64,000 nucleotides of DNA from Diabrotica undecimpunctata (GCF_040954645.1 NC_092803.1:10851230-10915229); one strand, 5' to 3'. Shown: positions 14,936 to 26,243, counted from the stretch's first letter. Numbers and translations: made by a program. Notes: generated by a model not told the origin, from the sequence alone.

Positions 14936-15605
14936 CTTGCAAATCCTTTCTTCTTCTTCTTTATCTTCAACGGCATTATAGCCCAAATTGAGCCTTCTTC
15001 TCCTTTATTTTTTGCTTCCACCCTTGCTTGTCTGCAGCTGATCTTCTCCATACGCCGACTCCTAAAAGAGCTTGTGTGTCGCTCTTTACTATGTCTTCCT
15101 AGCGCTTTCTTGGCTTTCCAACCGGTCTTTTTCCTGCATTCTAGCATTCAGTGCTCTTTTTGGTAGCCTATCCTCTCCCATTACTATCACATGTCCGACC
15201 CATTGCAATCTTTGTATTTTAATGAAGACTGATGGTGGTGCTTCCTTATAAAGTTGATAAAGCTCGTTGTTGTATCGACTGAAGATTCCGTTTTCCCTCA
15301 GAGGTCTTAGTATTCTCCTCAGTACTTTCCTTTCGAATGTGTCGAGTTTAGATGTTTTATTCAGTACCTATGCTTCACTACCATAGCATGCTATTGGTCG
15401 AATTAAGTAGATAGATTCTCATCTATCTATAATATTAATATCATCGGCATAAGCGGCCAGTTGAACGGTTTAGTTGATCAGTAGGGTTCCTCGTCCAGTT
15501 TGCATTTGCCTAACCACATACTCCAGTGCCAGGTTAAACAAAGTTGGGGCTAGCCCATCTCCCCGCTTTAGTCCCTACGAAATTTTAAAAAAGTCTGTCC
15601 TGTGG
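14936..15605 (-). pseudogene. Non-LTR retrotransposon fragment (RTE-like)
   Basis: Minus strand: LKRGDGLAPTLFNLALEYV (RT), LAAYADDINII with YADD near 15440, then ACYGSEA, KLDTFERKVLRRILRP, RYNNELYQLYK and IQRLQWVGHVIVMG. This belongs to a second non-LTR lineage distinct from the RNEEVL type next to it. A 3' tail of AAGAAGAAG-type repeats abuts the hAT gene near 14940. There is an internal deletion around 15400-15430 and stops are present. Confidence 0.65.
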
Positions 15606-15644
15606 TTTTGTATTCATACACATGCCTAAGTTTCATCTATTGTG

Positions 15645-16795
15645 GCTTTCTTCTTCTTTAGGTGCCGTCTTCTTAGCGAAGGTTGGCGATGATCTCTGCA
15701 AAGTCTTCCCTATTTTGGGCTTTTCCTATTAAACTTTGAAAGTCTAATCCTGTCCAATCTTTGATGTTGCTCAGCCAGGTCATTTGTCGTCTACCCGGGC
15801 CGCGTCTGCCTTCTATTTTCCCTTCTATAATAAGCTGAAGGAAGTTATACCTGTTGTGTCTAAATATGTGTCCAAGATAAGACGTTTTACGCTTATTGAC
15901 AATTTCTGTGAGTTCACGTTCTCTATTCATACGCCTTAAAACTTCTTCATTTCTAACGCGGTCGGTCCATGGAATTTTCAGCATACGACGAAATACCCAC
16001 ATCTCAAAGCTCTCTAAACTTCGTAACGAGCTGACTGTTAACGTCCAAGCTTCCACGCCGTGTAATAGTACACTATATACATAATACTTTATCATGCGGT
16101 ATCGTAGGGACAAATCAAGATTACGGGTAGTGCCTAGAGCTACAGCCTAGATACTTAAACTTCACTTGTTCAACTAGATTGTTGTTGACTAGTATGTTTA
16201 TAACTGATGTGTGTTTTTTTTTAAATTACCATTGTTTTGGTTTTTTTTACGTTCACCTTAAGGCCGTATAGTTCTCCTTCTCGCACTACTTTCATCATCA
16301 TCATCACTGGCTCGACAACCCTTTTTGGGTCTTGGCCCGTTCCAGGATTCTTCTCCATTCTGATCTGTTTCGTGCTTTTTTTCTCCAGTTTTTTATTTTT
16401 AAGGTTGTTATATCATTTTCTATTAGTTCTAAGTATCTCAGTTTCGGTCTTCCTCTTGTTTTTTTTCCTACTGGCATCTGTTTGAATATTTTGTTTGGTA
16501 TTTCGCCTTCTTCCATTCTTTCTACAACTTCTTTCTCGCACTACTTTGGTTAACATAATTTGTAGTTCTTCTTCACTGCCAGCAATCAGTACTGTATCAT
16601 CGGCATACCGGATATTGTTCACGATTTTTCCATTGACTTTTATTCCTTCTTGTGCTTCGTCTAGAGCATGTGCAAAGATGTCCTCTGAGTACAAGTTGAA
16701 TAATAATGGTGATAGTATACAACCTTGTCTAGCTCCTCTTGTGGCTTTAATGAGTCTAATTAGCTTGTGTGGTATTGCCACACAAGCTTTTTAAG
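15645..16795 (-). pseudogene. RTE-like retrotransposon, RT to C-terminus, with nested insertion
   Basis: Minus strand: GARQGCILSPLLFNLYSEDIF, IVNNIRYADDTVLIAG (YADD near 16595), then interruption by the 240-bp insertion at 16293-16532, resuming at GELYGLKVNVKKTKT. After a frame change the 146-codon open frame 16113-15673 reads MEAWTLT-like (GVEAWTLTVSS), WTDRVRNEEVLRRMNRE, TSYLGHIFRHNRY and IANLR. The GCACC-TAAAGAAGAAG tail lies near 15650. It lacks endonuclease and the first RT motifs (5'-truncated), but its last third is still open. Confidence 0.8.
16293..16532 (-). mobile_element. Short non-LTR 3' fragment with 15-bp target duplication
   Basis: TTCTCGCACTACTTT occurs at 16278-16292 and 16533-16547, directly flanking 240 bp. 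On the minus strand the insert encodes PVGKKTRGRPKLRYLELIE and ARNRSEWRRILERAKTQKGL, then ends in a TGATGATGATG tail. The same protein tail is found at 26244-26533. This is a 5'-truncated retroposition event inside an older RTE-like copy. Confidence 0.9.
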
Positions 16796-16800
16796 TTTTC

Positions 16801-17175
16801 CTCATAATTTGATAAATAGTTTAATAACACAATATTATGGATTCTTTGATAAAAAAAATTAATTATTGAACTAAGTGTCGTTTACGAAAATGGACAATTT
16901 TGCAATATTTTAACGAGAATGAATTAATTGAAATATTTTCGGAAGCATACAAGTTATTTGTTTTAATGGCTACTATAACCGCAACTACAGTTTCCGTTGA
17001 ACGTAATATTTATTGTTTAAAAAGAATAAAAACTATTTAAGAAACGCTATATCGCAACATAAATTGACAGCTTTGTCTTTACTTTCAATTGAGACGGATT
17101 TTCTTTCTATTTTGTCTAACAATGAACAGTTTTACGAAACAATCATAGAGACAGGCACAATGATTTAATTTATCA
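16801..17175 (+). pseudogene. hAT transposase, C-terminal dimerisation part
   Basis: Translates to VVYENGQFCNILTRMN and, after a frame change, ELIEIFSEAYKLFVLMATI, TTVSVERNIYCLKRIKT and LTALSLLSIETDFL. This corresponds to the hAT C-terminal dimerisation domain, whose usual core is SxSxERxFSxLKRIKTY. The usual SCERSFS is changed to SVERNIYC. It continues the gene begun at 14336. Confidence 0.65.
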
Positions 17176-18334
17176 GAACTAAAACCGAATTAACCATTTT
17201 TTTGACATAGTGTCTTATAGACTTTTCTGTTATTTTCTTTATTTATTATATTACAGTATAATCTTTATTCTCACATGAGATTGATACAAAAATAAACATT
17301 TACTTCATTTATGTTCGTTCAAATCAATATCCTGTATTAAAGAACTCAACTTTGTAACAATATCCGTAATTTTTTTCGATTTCATCACCAAACTAATTTC
17401 TATCGCCATTTTGGTCTATATATAAAATTTTCAAAGCTGGATCAACATCCACGTTTACCAGCTTTTATGTTCTCTTTTTGTTTTTGAATTCCAAACTAAC
17501 TAGACACAAAGCAACGACTTTTATAGCAAACCGGTTGCCTAAATTCAAAGTGGTCTATTATTTTGCAGCCCGTTTAGCTTTTGTTTATGGATTATTTCAT
17601 ACAGACCGGTTTTTCCATTACTTGGCCTCGCCATGATTAGAATTAAACGACACCCTGATATTATGGGTGCTTTTATGAACTGTTTTATAAATGTTTGCAT
17701 TTCTAATTAACCGTAGGGGATTTATGTTGCCGTATGGTGGCAATATTTAGGTGGTCGATGCAAAAGTTCTTTTAATAATTGGAAAATTCTAAAATGCCAT
17801 AGAAGTTTGCAGATAATTAAAATACTGACTATTTTACTCGCAGTTTTTCTACAAATACCATGACAGATCACTAATAAATTATAACTTTTCATTGCGTTAC
17901 AATACAGGGTGTCTAGAATCATTATATGGAAAGGAAATTCAAATTCTGGAATTTATTTTAAGTCAATTTTATGTAATCGATGTGATTTGAAGTTATCTGA
18001 TTAGTTCATCTAATAAAGCTTCCTAGGGAGGCCAAACTTTTTTATCAATGGCTTTCTTATATTTTGTTCGTTTCACATATCTTACGAACAGGTAACTCCT
18101 TTTATTTATATAAAGCAGTATCGACCAAGTTATTAGCGAGTGCTGAACTACTATATATTCAATCAGTCTAACATGGTCGATGAGACCTTTCGATGTTTTC
18201 CGATGCCCAATTTACATTCTTGTCGGCTGTTCCATTGTCTATCGTTAACTTCTTTGGCACTTATTTATTTTCTGATTTCTTCGATCTATGTTTTCTTTGT
18301 TTTTCCCTCCGAACGATTCAAGTAGTCATGGGAT
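17176..18334. other. Noncoding stretch
   Basis: No recognised gene. An ACAGGGTGTC motif near 17905 resembles mariner termini but has no partner. Confidence 0.4.
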
Positions 18335-19337
18335 CATCAGCACCCCAAGAAAACTAAAAATGGACTGCCTCAGGAATCTGTACTAGCTCATCTTCTCTTT
18401 AGCCTGTACATCGCTGATATACCAGAAACCAGACCAAGGAAGTTTGGTTACGCCGATGACTGGGTTCTTACAACAAGGTGTAAGTCATTTGAAGAAACAG
18501 AAGAAATCCTCACGGCCAACTTACACACAGTGAGAAAGTATTTCCGGTAATGGAAACCAAACGCTACCAAAATAGAGGTTTCCAGTTTTCATCTAAAGAA
18601 CAAGCCTGCAGGAAGAACACTTAACATCCAATTCGAAAACACCACACTCGCCTACAATAAAACACCAAAGTACCTTGGGGTGACTCTTGACAGAACCCTA
18701 TCTTTCAAGGAACATAATATGTCAAAAACAGCGAAAAAACTGAAATCCAGAAACAACATCATCCAGAAGCTGGGCGGCACAACATGAAGAGCATCGGCTT
18801 CTACCTTGCGATCATCTACCCTGGGCCTTGTCTTCTCAACTGCGGAATACTGATCTTCAACCTGGCTTAACAGCCCACATATACACAAAGTAGACGCCCA
18901 ATTAAACAATACAATGAGAATGATTGCTGCCGTTATCAAATGCACCCCTACGCAATGGCTGCCAGTACTGAGCCATATTCCAACACCCAAACTACGGCGC
19001 ATACACTTCCTCACTAGTGAGTACAGAAAGATGCTCAGTAACAAGATCCTGCCAAATCATCAAGATATAGATGCTGCTAAAGGTAGCTGTCTACACTCCA
19101 GACGACCGCAAATAAAATCAGCACAGACTGCTGTGGAAAATGAGTTAACGACCACTTGGACTCGAGAATGGATGGAACAACAAAATAGCAGCTTACCCTG
19201 CATTGGACATAAACCACCAGGTTTTGACTTACCACGCAACACATGGACTATGCTGAACCGAATCAGAACCCAACACGGCAGATGCGGTTACAGGATGCAC
19301 AAATGGGGTAAGCGACCATCCCCACTCTGTGACTGTA
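18335..19337 (+). pseudogene. Jockey-like retrotransposon RT to C-terminal region
   Basis: Starts inside RT (SGLPQESVLAHLLFSLYIAD), followed by FGYADDWVL with YADD at 18449-18460, NATKIEVSSFHL, TPKYLGVTLDRTLSFKEH and the 145-codon open frame 18914-19351. That frame holds MRMIAAVIKCTP, LSHIPTPKLRR and the PSPLCDC start of the terminal Cys motif. It stops there: the rest of the Cys region is absent and the sequence passes straight into the 9-bp satellite. Frames shift at least twice before 18914. Confidence 0.7.
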
Positions 19338-20356
19338 AAATAAATAAATAAAATAAATAAAATAAATAAAATAAATAAAATAAATAAAATAAATAAAATA
19401 AATAAAATAAATAAAATAAATAAAATAAATAAAATAAATAAAATAAATAAAATAAATAAAATAAATAAAATAAATAAAATAAATAAAATAAATAAAATAA
19501 ATAAAATAAATAAAATAAATAAAATAAATAAAATAAATAAAATAAATAAAATAAATAAAATAAATAAAATAAATAAAATAAATAACATAAATAAAATAAA
19601 TAAAATAAATAAAATAAATAAAATAAATAAAATAAATAAAATAAATAAAATAAATAAAATAAATAAAATAAATAAAATAAATAAAATAAATAAAATAAAT
19701 AAAATAAATAAAATAAATAAAATAAATAAAATAAATAAAATAAATAAAATAAATAAAATAAATAAAATAAATAAAATAAATAAAATAAATAAAATAAATA
19801 AAATAAATAAAATAAATAAAATAAATAAAATAAATAAAATAAATAAAATAAATAAAATAAATAAAATAAATAAAATAAATAAAATAAATAAAATAAATAA
19901 AATAAATAAAATAAATAAAATAAATAAAATAAAATAAATAAAATAAATAAAATAAATAAAATAAATAAAATAAATAAAATAAATAAAATAAATAAAATAA
20001 ATAAAATAAATAAAATAAAATAAATAAAATAAATAAAATAAATAAAATAAATTAAATAAATAAAATAAATAAAATAAATAAAATAAATAAAATAAATAAA
20101 ATAAATAAAATAAATAAAATAAATAAAATAAATAAAATAAATAAAATAAATAAAATAAATAAAATAAATAAAAAAAATAAAATAAATAAAATAAATAAAA
20201 TAAATAAAATAAATAAAATAAATAAAATAAATAAAATAAATAAAATAAATAAAATAAATAAAATAAATAAAATAAATAAAATAAATAAAATAAATAAAAT
20301 AAATAAAATAAATAAATAAAATAAATAAAAAAAAATAAATAAATAAAATAAAAAAA
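19338..20356. repeat. 9-bp satellite (AAATAAAAT)n, about 1 kb
   Basis: More than 100 tandem units of AAATAAAAT with few variants (one C near 19586, local losses near 19930, 20018 and 20172). It begins at the truncated end of the Jockey-like gene. Phe/Ile/Leu/Tyr-rich open frames on the minus strand are artefacts of the repeat. Confidence 0.95.
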
Positions 20357-20515
20357 TTGGTCTTCCTATCTTTTGTCTTCCTGTAGGTGCCCATGCCAGA
20401 ACTTGTTTTAGAGGTCTACTGTTTTTCATTCGCTATACATGCACGTATCCTATAATCTGCTTTCGTTGAATGTCATTCATTATTATACCTTTTATTCCAA
20501 TGCGTTTCCTAATTT
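20357..20515 (-). pseudogene. Non-LTR C-terminal fragment
   Basis: Minus strand: RKRIGIKGIIMNDIQRKQII-type text, then YVHVQRM and LAWAPTGRQKIGRP after a one-base frame change. This is the end of a non-LTR pol in which family members read IQRxQLxWYGHVQRM and PxGRRxRGRP. The satellite cuts it off at GRP. Confidence 0.6.
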
Positions 20516-20694
20516 TCTTCTCATTTGACTCAAAATTCTTCCCGATTAGTGAGTTTTTTAACTTTGGAGACAAAAAAGTCTCACGGGGCCAAATATGGAG
20601 GATATTGTGGATGGTGCAGCAGTTCATAGCCTAATTTGATCAATTCAACAGCGGAGAAAGCCTGTGCGTTGTTATGGTGAAAGAACATATTTGT

Positions 20695-20985
20695 ACAGTA
20701 AGGGTATAAACCCTTACATTTTAATGTTATATAAAATATCTTAAATCATATTTGTTGTCAAAAGTGGGTCATGACACAAGCAGTTATGTTTGGATTACAC
20801 ACACTTATTTTTTATACATAGCCTTGTCATAAAAAGTCTTGGGCTTGTCTTATTGTTCGAGATGTGTATATAACGTAACAAACTCCTCGTAGACGCGAAA
20901 TAATGTACGTATATAAATTTAAATAAGATATTTTAACAAGTTGATGTGATTTTCTTGAGTTCGTGAGTTTGCCTTTTTATCTCTT
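20695..20985. other. Foreign segment inside the mariner relic
   Basis: The mariner reading frame breaks after KRPHLTKKT and resumes at MFFHHNNAQ. The DNA between has no mariner similarity. Its left side holds GTAAGGGTATAAACCCTTAC, a palindrome at 20699-20718. No clear target duplication was found, so limits are approximate. Confidence 0.4.
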
Positions 20986-21487
20986 AAGGAGCAACATGAC
21001 ACACTGTTTTCTTTGTTAAATGAGGCCTTTTTTCTGAAATTCGGCATCTAATAGAACCAATAAATCGGCATAGTAAATCATTCTGACCGTTTTTCCCTTC
21101 TCCAGGTATAATATCTAGATCACGCTTTGTGAATTTTTACAGTCTTCGACTTCTTCGGAACACGTTCGCCGGGTGAAGTTCATCGTTTGATTCTTCCTTA
21201 GTCTCTGGTGTGTACTCGTAGATGCATATTTCGGTAAGGGTCACGAAGCATCGTAGAAACTCCTTCGGATTTAGCTTAGACAGCGTCAAACACTGCTCTG
21301 AAGTAAGAATAAGGTTGCGCTTGTTGTCCGGCTGAGCAAATGTGGCACTCATCACGCCGGCAGTTTTCTCATGCTCAAAATTTCATGCAGGATATGATCC
21401 TACTGTTTTAGCTATCTTGTGCACCTCTTAAGTTGGTGGTTTTCCAATACGAGATTGTGGATTTTTGTCAAGTTATCCTTCGTGGTA

Positions 21488-21639
21488 GAGGCAGACCACA
21501 GATGAGGTAGAAAGATGACATCAGGAAACAAGGAGGTCCCACATGGCAGAGAACAGCTCAAGATAGGGAAAGATGGAGAGAACTGGGGGAGACCTACATC
21601 CAACAATGGAAGGATAGAGAATAGGTTCAAAAAAAAAAA
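21488..21639 (+). mobile_element. 152-bp non-LTR tail with 13-bp target duplication
   Basis: ATCCTTCGTGGTA occurs at 21475-21487 and 21640-21652, both parts of the mariner coding sequence. The insert encodes RGRPQMR, DDIRKQGGPTWQRTAQDRER and ETYIQQWKD, the last residues of a non-LTR pol. It ends in a run of A. It is younger than the mariner relic. Confidence 0.85.
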
Positions 21640-21859
21640 ATCCTTCGTGGTAACCATTTTTGGGGACCATCGGCATGGCTTATCAAAGATCGACGTCCGA
21701 CCACGTTGAAACTCGTTAAATCATTTTGGAAAGTTTCCTCATACACCGCATTTATGCGCTCTTTGATTTAACTGCGTATTTACTACAAGTAAAAATTGTG
21801 TTGAATTATAGAACATATATATTGTTGTCCAAACAATATAGAATGTAACAAGTTTTACT

Positions 21860-22552
21860 GATTGGAATGGTACAAGATGAAAAGGTGGTGCAGTGGATGA
21901 AGTCGTTGATTCCTAATCTGAGAAGATGGATGGATTGCGGGCACAGGCGTTTGGATTACTTCCTGATGCGGATGCTCACACGACATGGTTGCTTCAGGGC
22001 GTACCTTTACAGATTTGGAAAGGCAGAAAATGACAAATGCCTGTACTGTGAAATATCGGACTTTGTCTGACAGACTCTATTGGTATGCAATAGATGGATA
22101 GAAAAGAGGAGCCCGCTTGAGCGAGAGCTATGAAGAAGAGTGTAATCAGTCACGGTACTGGTGGAGGAGATGCTTAGGTAGTCAAATCGGTGAAGATCAG
22201 TTCAGTGATATGTGAGAAGAACGTTGGAGAAAAAGGAACAAGAAGAAAGGCGACCCTAAGGGAGGCAGGGTGCCCAGGAGCAAGCAGGCAGATGAGACAG
22301 AATGAGAAGGGACGAGATTAAACATGAACACGGAGGAACAGAGGGTGAGAGGAATTCAGTCGTAGTGCAAAAGTGCGAGAATTGTGCGATCGGGTGAATA
22401 CCGTGCCGATGTTGCGTCCCAATTAGGGCGATCTGGCCGGTAATTCAATGCTAAGGAGGGTGTCCGAACAACCCCTTCGTGCGGTCTCAGATATCATCGT
22501 GGCCACGCTGAAGGAATCCTGCATAACCGTGTCGGTTCTGCCCACTTTCTCA
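21860..22552 (+). pseudogene. R1-like retrotransposon C-terminus and 3' UTR
   Basis: The open part (21867-22070) reads MVQDEKVVQWMKSLIPNLRR, then RLDYFLMRMLTRHGCFRAYL and KCLYCEISDFV, with LLVCNRW in the next frame. This is the C-terminal Cys-rich region (LTGHGxFxxYL, CxxC...HxLxxCxRW) of R1-clade elements. The rest to 22552 is GC-richer than the neighbourhood and is probably its 3' UTR. It continues beyond the hAT insertion to an A-run at about 23546-23556. Confidence 0.65.
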
Positions 22553-22560
22553 ATTTGGAC

Positions 22561-23516
22561 TAGGGATGGGGAAAACCTACCGGTTTTAACCGAAAACCGG
22601 TTTTTTTACATCGCAATAACCGGTTTTATCGATTGTTTTTTTGGCCCGGTTATAACCGGTTTTTTATTTTTAAAGTAAAAACCGGTTATTAGGTTTTTAC
22701 GGTGATTAGGATTAGGTTAGGTATTATTTTGGATCCCAATCATAATTATTATTCTCAAGTAATTATTCCATAAAAACCATAATTCAAATTTTATTTTATT
22801 TTATAAATACAGAAGCAAACTAAAAGTGCAAACTCACATCAGCCAGAAACAATTTTTTTTATAATATTTCGTTGAAAAGGTATTTGTAATCATAATATTT
22901 ACATAAGAAGTGATCTGGTACATCATCTATTTTTCACACTTGACTCTTGACATTGAAAGTGGGTGAATGTAATGTTCTGACTATGAATATAGAATTAGGT
23001 ACTGTTTTCGAGTACGAATCTCCAAGGATTTCCCTACGTTTTCAAAACGATACACCCATACAGGAAGTATTAAATGAGTTAAAATGTACCTATTATACAA
23101 ACGTGTTAAAAGTAATACATGATTTTTTTTTGATGGTAGTAAAAATAAAAGATGAATTGCATTATCCAATTTATTTTTAGTGAAATATTTATGTTGATAT
23201 TATTTTTTTTAAATCCCATTTGAAAGAATCTAGGAAATTTTTTATAAGTTGAAATGGTTGGGGTAACAGGAAACAGGGAAACAAGAGATAATCTCTCTCC
23301 TGTTACCGACTAGAAAGTAGCTTCGACTATTTTTTAAATAATTTTAAACTGTTTGTCCTTGTTTAGTGTAGTGTTATGTACAATTTTATGTTTAATTTTA
23401 TGTTGACGACATTTTGCGATTGTTTTTTTGGCCGGTTATAACAGCTAGGTTAAACCGTATGCAAAAAAAACCGGTATAACCGAAAACCGGTGTTTTGTCA
23501 AAAACCGCCATCCCTA
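22561..23516. mobile_element. Non-autonomous hAT element, 956 bp
   Basis: Ends are TAGGGATGG at the left and its reverse complement CCATCCCTA at the right. ATTTGGAC is duplicated at 22553-22560 and 23517-23524, an 8-bp target duplication matching the hAT preference nTnnnnAn. Both subterminal parts are packed with ACCGGTTT-type motifs (22580-22690 and 23430-23500), likely transposase-binding sites. No transposase is inside. It interrupts the R1-like 3' UTR. Confidence 0.9.
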
Positions 23517-23556
23517 ATTTGGACTACCCCCTCCTCTCATAAAAGACAAAAAAAAA

Positions 23557-23650
23557 ATTGTTTAAAGCAGCAAGTTCAAAAATAAAAATAGACATTATGA
23601 TTGCCAACCTCCGTAGGGAGACGACGTTTTAAGACGAAGAAGAGTCATTG
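23557..23650 (+). pseudogene. RTE-like 3' end fragment
   Basis: Encodes LFKAASSKIKIDIMIANLRR, the final residues of RTE-like pol, followed by GACGAAGAAGAG. It directly follows the A-run of the R1-like piece. Confidence 0.6.
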
Positions 23651-24728
23651 ACATATTAGCAGATGTGTTGTGGTTCATCACTGATGATTAATTAAATTTT
23701 TTATATAAAAGGTGTTAAAAGTCAACTACTTAGTCACAAAATAATTAATTATTAGTTTGTATGTTTAATACTAATCTCCTTTTGACTAATCTAATTTGGA
23801 TTGATCTTTCTGTTATATAAAAATTAAAATATTCATTATCATCTCATCAAACTGCTACTAGAATAAAAACATTAACATAAACAAGAATATCTTTATTTTT
23901 TTTTTCTAGTTTTATTAACTTTTTAGATACATTATTTCCGAACAAATGAACTGTACTCGTATTCGTTGAAAAATAACCGAAGAAACTATTGCTCTGTTCA
24001 TATTATATTCTCCGTAGAATACGAAAAAACACAAGGAATAGCTATTGCTGCACCGTTTTTCATTTGTTGTCGTCGATGCAATAAACATACATCATTCGCT
24101 GGCATATGGCGAGTAAAAATATATAAAATTTCAAAACACGATTATCTAGATACGAGAAATTATCATAGTTGTCATTCGACAGATATTTCACTGGGAATAA
24201 GAAATTTTACAAAACGCGGATTTCCTATATAAGGTAGTTATTACTTAGGAATTGAAATTATCTTCTCCGTATTAATAATTTATGGGATATAGATATCGAA
24301 AAGACAGTGGCGCAACTTTAGTTAACACACCACAACGTAAGTAGTACTTACCTTCCATATTAAAAATATATTTGTTTGATTAAACAATTATAAATCTCGA
24401 TAGTAATTAAAAATGTTAGGTTAGGTTAGATTAATTTAATTTCGACAATTAGCAAATCGTTCGTGCAGCATAAATTTTAACTACAGTCAGGAAACAGTCT
24501 AATTTCACGTCTGCGCAAAGTGCATAGTTTACACATGGTAAACAAACCACTGCAAAAACACACCTATATTGCTACGTTTTTCTAGAACCTTTCCCACCAA
24601 GATAACTTGTCGAATTTGGTATTTTCCTATATTATTACAGCCAAGTTATTTTAGTTCTATACCTTTATTTCATTATCTAGTTTGATTTTTTTTAAAACAT
24701 TAGGAATTAAAATTTTATTGATAAGCAC
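23651..24728. other. Noncoding stretch
   Basis: AT-rich; no gene or element recognised. The frame 23966-24232 has no similarity that I know. Confidence 0.45.
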
Positions 24729-24862
24729 TAACCAGAACTTGAGGGAAAGGTTTGAATACAGCAGTGCAGAACTATTTAGAGCGGCAGTCGACAGGGTAGG
24801 CATAGCCATGATGATGTCCAACCTTCGATTGAAGATGAAACTTGAAGACGAAGAATGCTAAC
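24729..24862 (+). pseudogene. RTE-like 3' end fragment
   Basis: Encodes NLRERFEYSSAELFRAAVDR and IAMMMSNLR, the RTE-like pol terminus, ending with GACGAAGAATGC. Confidence 0.7.
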
Positions 24863-25134
24863 CAGGATTCCCATTCTTTATTTAGACTAATAATTTAAGG
24901 AAGACAACGAGATATTTAAGAAGTTTAACTAGGAGGTCTAGAATTCAACGAGTTACAAACATTTGTATCAACTTGATGGTAAAAATTCGATATCTTTTTA
25001 TCAGAGTGTCTAATCGACAAAAATCAAAATGCATTTTAAAGATGAACATTGCATTTGCTGAAAATAAAGTTCGTTTTTATAAAGGTGTTAAATCAGTGAA
25101 CATTGCCCGACTTTTGTTATTTTTGATGATTCTC

Positions 25135-25605
25135 ACGCGACCAATGAAATTTATCACTTTTACTGACCAGCCACTATAGAATTTCCATTATTAAAGCCTA
25201 ATTTTCAAAACCGATAGCTTGAAATTTTGGTTTTGAGTTATGGCAAAAATGTGAGGCATTTGAAATATGCTTAAAAAACGCTGAATTTAAACTTTCACAT
25301 CACAAACAATCAAAAACGTTTAAAACTGCTTTTTTTTTTCGATTACACAATTACGTTTTTTGAAATTATACAACTTCTGCCTAACATTGTTTCCATAAAA
25401 GCATTTCCTGTGAAGTGCGACCGTTTTGTAGTGTGAAAGTTTAAAATTTGCGTTTTTTAGGCATATTGCAAATGCTTCATGTTTGTTGCCAAAACTTAAA
25501 ATCAACATTTCATGTTAAAAGTTTTCAAGATTGGGCTCTAGAAATGGAAATTCCACTACAAACGGTCAATGAAATTGATAAATTTTATTGACCTCATGTT
25601 TGGGA
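25135..25605. repeat. Foldback element with arms of about 180 bp
   Basis: The left arm (25135-25320) and right arm (about 25420-25605) are imperfect reverse complements. Shared blocks include AATTTATCA, GAATTTCCATT, AAAAAACGC and TTTAAACTTTCACA in the same order. A T-rich spacer lies between. No clear target duplication was seen. It may be a degraded inverted-repeat transposon. Confidence 0.75.
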
Positions 25606-26227
25606 AAGTATGTAGTATTTATTTTTATATTTTTACATTTTTACTTTCTTTTACTGAACTATTGGACAGGAATATGATGTAAACGTGAAGATTGTAAAAA
25701 TGATGAAATAGTGAGGTATGATAGAGGTCCATTCTTTTTTCTTTTGCTAGTTCTCTGTCATTTCATATATCTACCATCCACTCATTAGTTCTAAACTCAG
25801 TAACCATTTAAACACAACCCAACAATTCATCAGAATTCACTATTTCCCACTTTACCAAAACCCTTAATCAACCATTGCTTGCCTCTCTTAGTCAACAACT
25901 TAGTACAGCACACTCACAAATAAAATTTCAGACTTTTATGTACCGAATTTAATACAACCAAAATATATTTTGTTCAGGGTGCTAGATGCTTTAAGCATGA
26001 AGGACCTCTATTATCTCTAATTTGTTGATTAACTCATTTAATTTCCTTTAACCCCCTGTCCTTTATTCTTTAGTCATTTCCTTTACTTTTATTCTTATCA
26101 AGTCTCTGAGGAGCTCAGCCTTTTTAATTTTAAATTAATTCCATATGTTATAACTTTAATTCCTTCAGCCGGAAGATTTTTAATCCCTTTTCTCAATCTA
26201 TTGGACTCACTTATATTAAACTTTTTT
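25606..26227. other. Noncoding stretch
   Basis: No recognised element. The last part (26216-26243) is the target of the next insertion. Confidence 0.4.
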
Positions 26228-26243
26228 ACCATACGAGCAGTAT

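Larger units (their letters stand above)
14336..17175 (+). mobile_element. hAT transposon relic split by retrotransposons
   Basis: Two parts of one hAT-type transposase gene (14336-14930 and 16801-17175) in the same orientation, separated by two minus-strand non-LTR pieces (about 14936-16800). The split falls between the conserved segment ALYFEIIDNIIMH and the C-terminal region. Terminal repeats were not found. Confidence 0.65.
20516..21790 (-). pseudogene. mariner transposase relic with insertions
   Basis: Minus strand from 21790: TSIFDKP-like text, KDNLTKIHNLVLENHQLK (helix-turn-helix), then LSKLNPKEFLRCFVTLTE and YTPETKEES (first catalytic block, D changed to T in FVTLTE), GKTVRMIYYADLL in another frame, KRPHLTKKTV, and after roughly 290 bp of foreign DNA FHHNNAQAFSAVELIKLGYE, YPPYLAP. 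The family has HxDN here, and the catalytic Asp is Asn (codon at 20671-20673). Insertions lie at 21488-21639 and about 20695-20985. It is dead. Confidence 0.75.

Noticed and set aside
17903..17915. Mariner terminal repeat (ACAGGGTGTC)
   Set aside because: No partner repeat or transposase in the right place.
19338..20356. CRISPR-like array
   Set aside because: Units are contiguous with no spacers, and the genome is eukaryotic.
19229..20429. Hydrophobic Phe/Ile/Leu/Tyr frames on the minus strand that look like membrane proteins
   Set aside because: Pure product of the 9-bp satellite; no start context or flanking domain.
24415..24430. Insect telomere repeat (TTAGG)n
   Set aside because: Only two to three units; expected by chance in AT-rich insect DNA.
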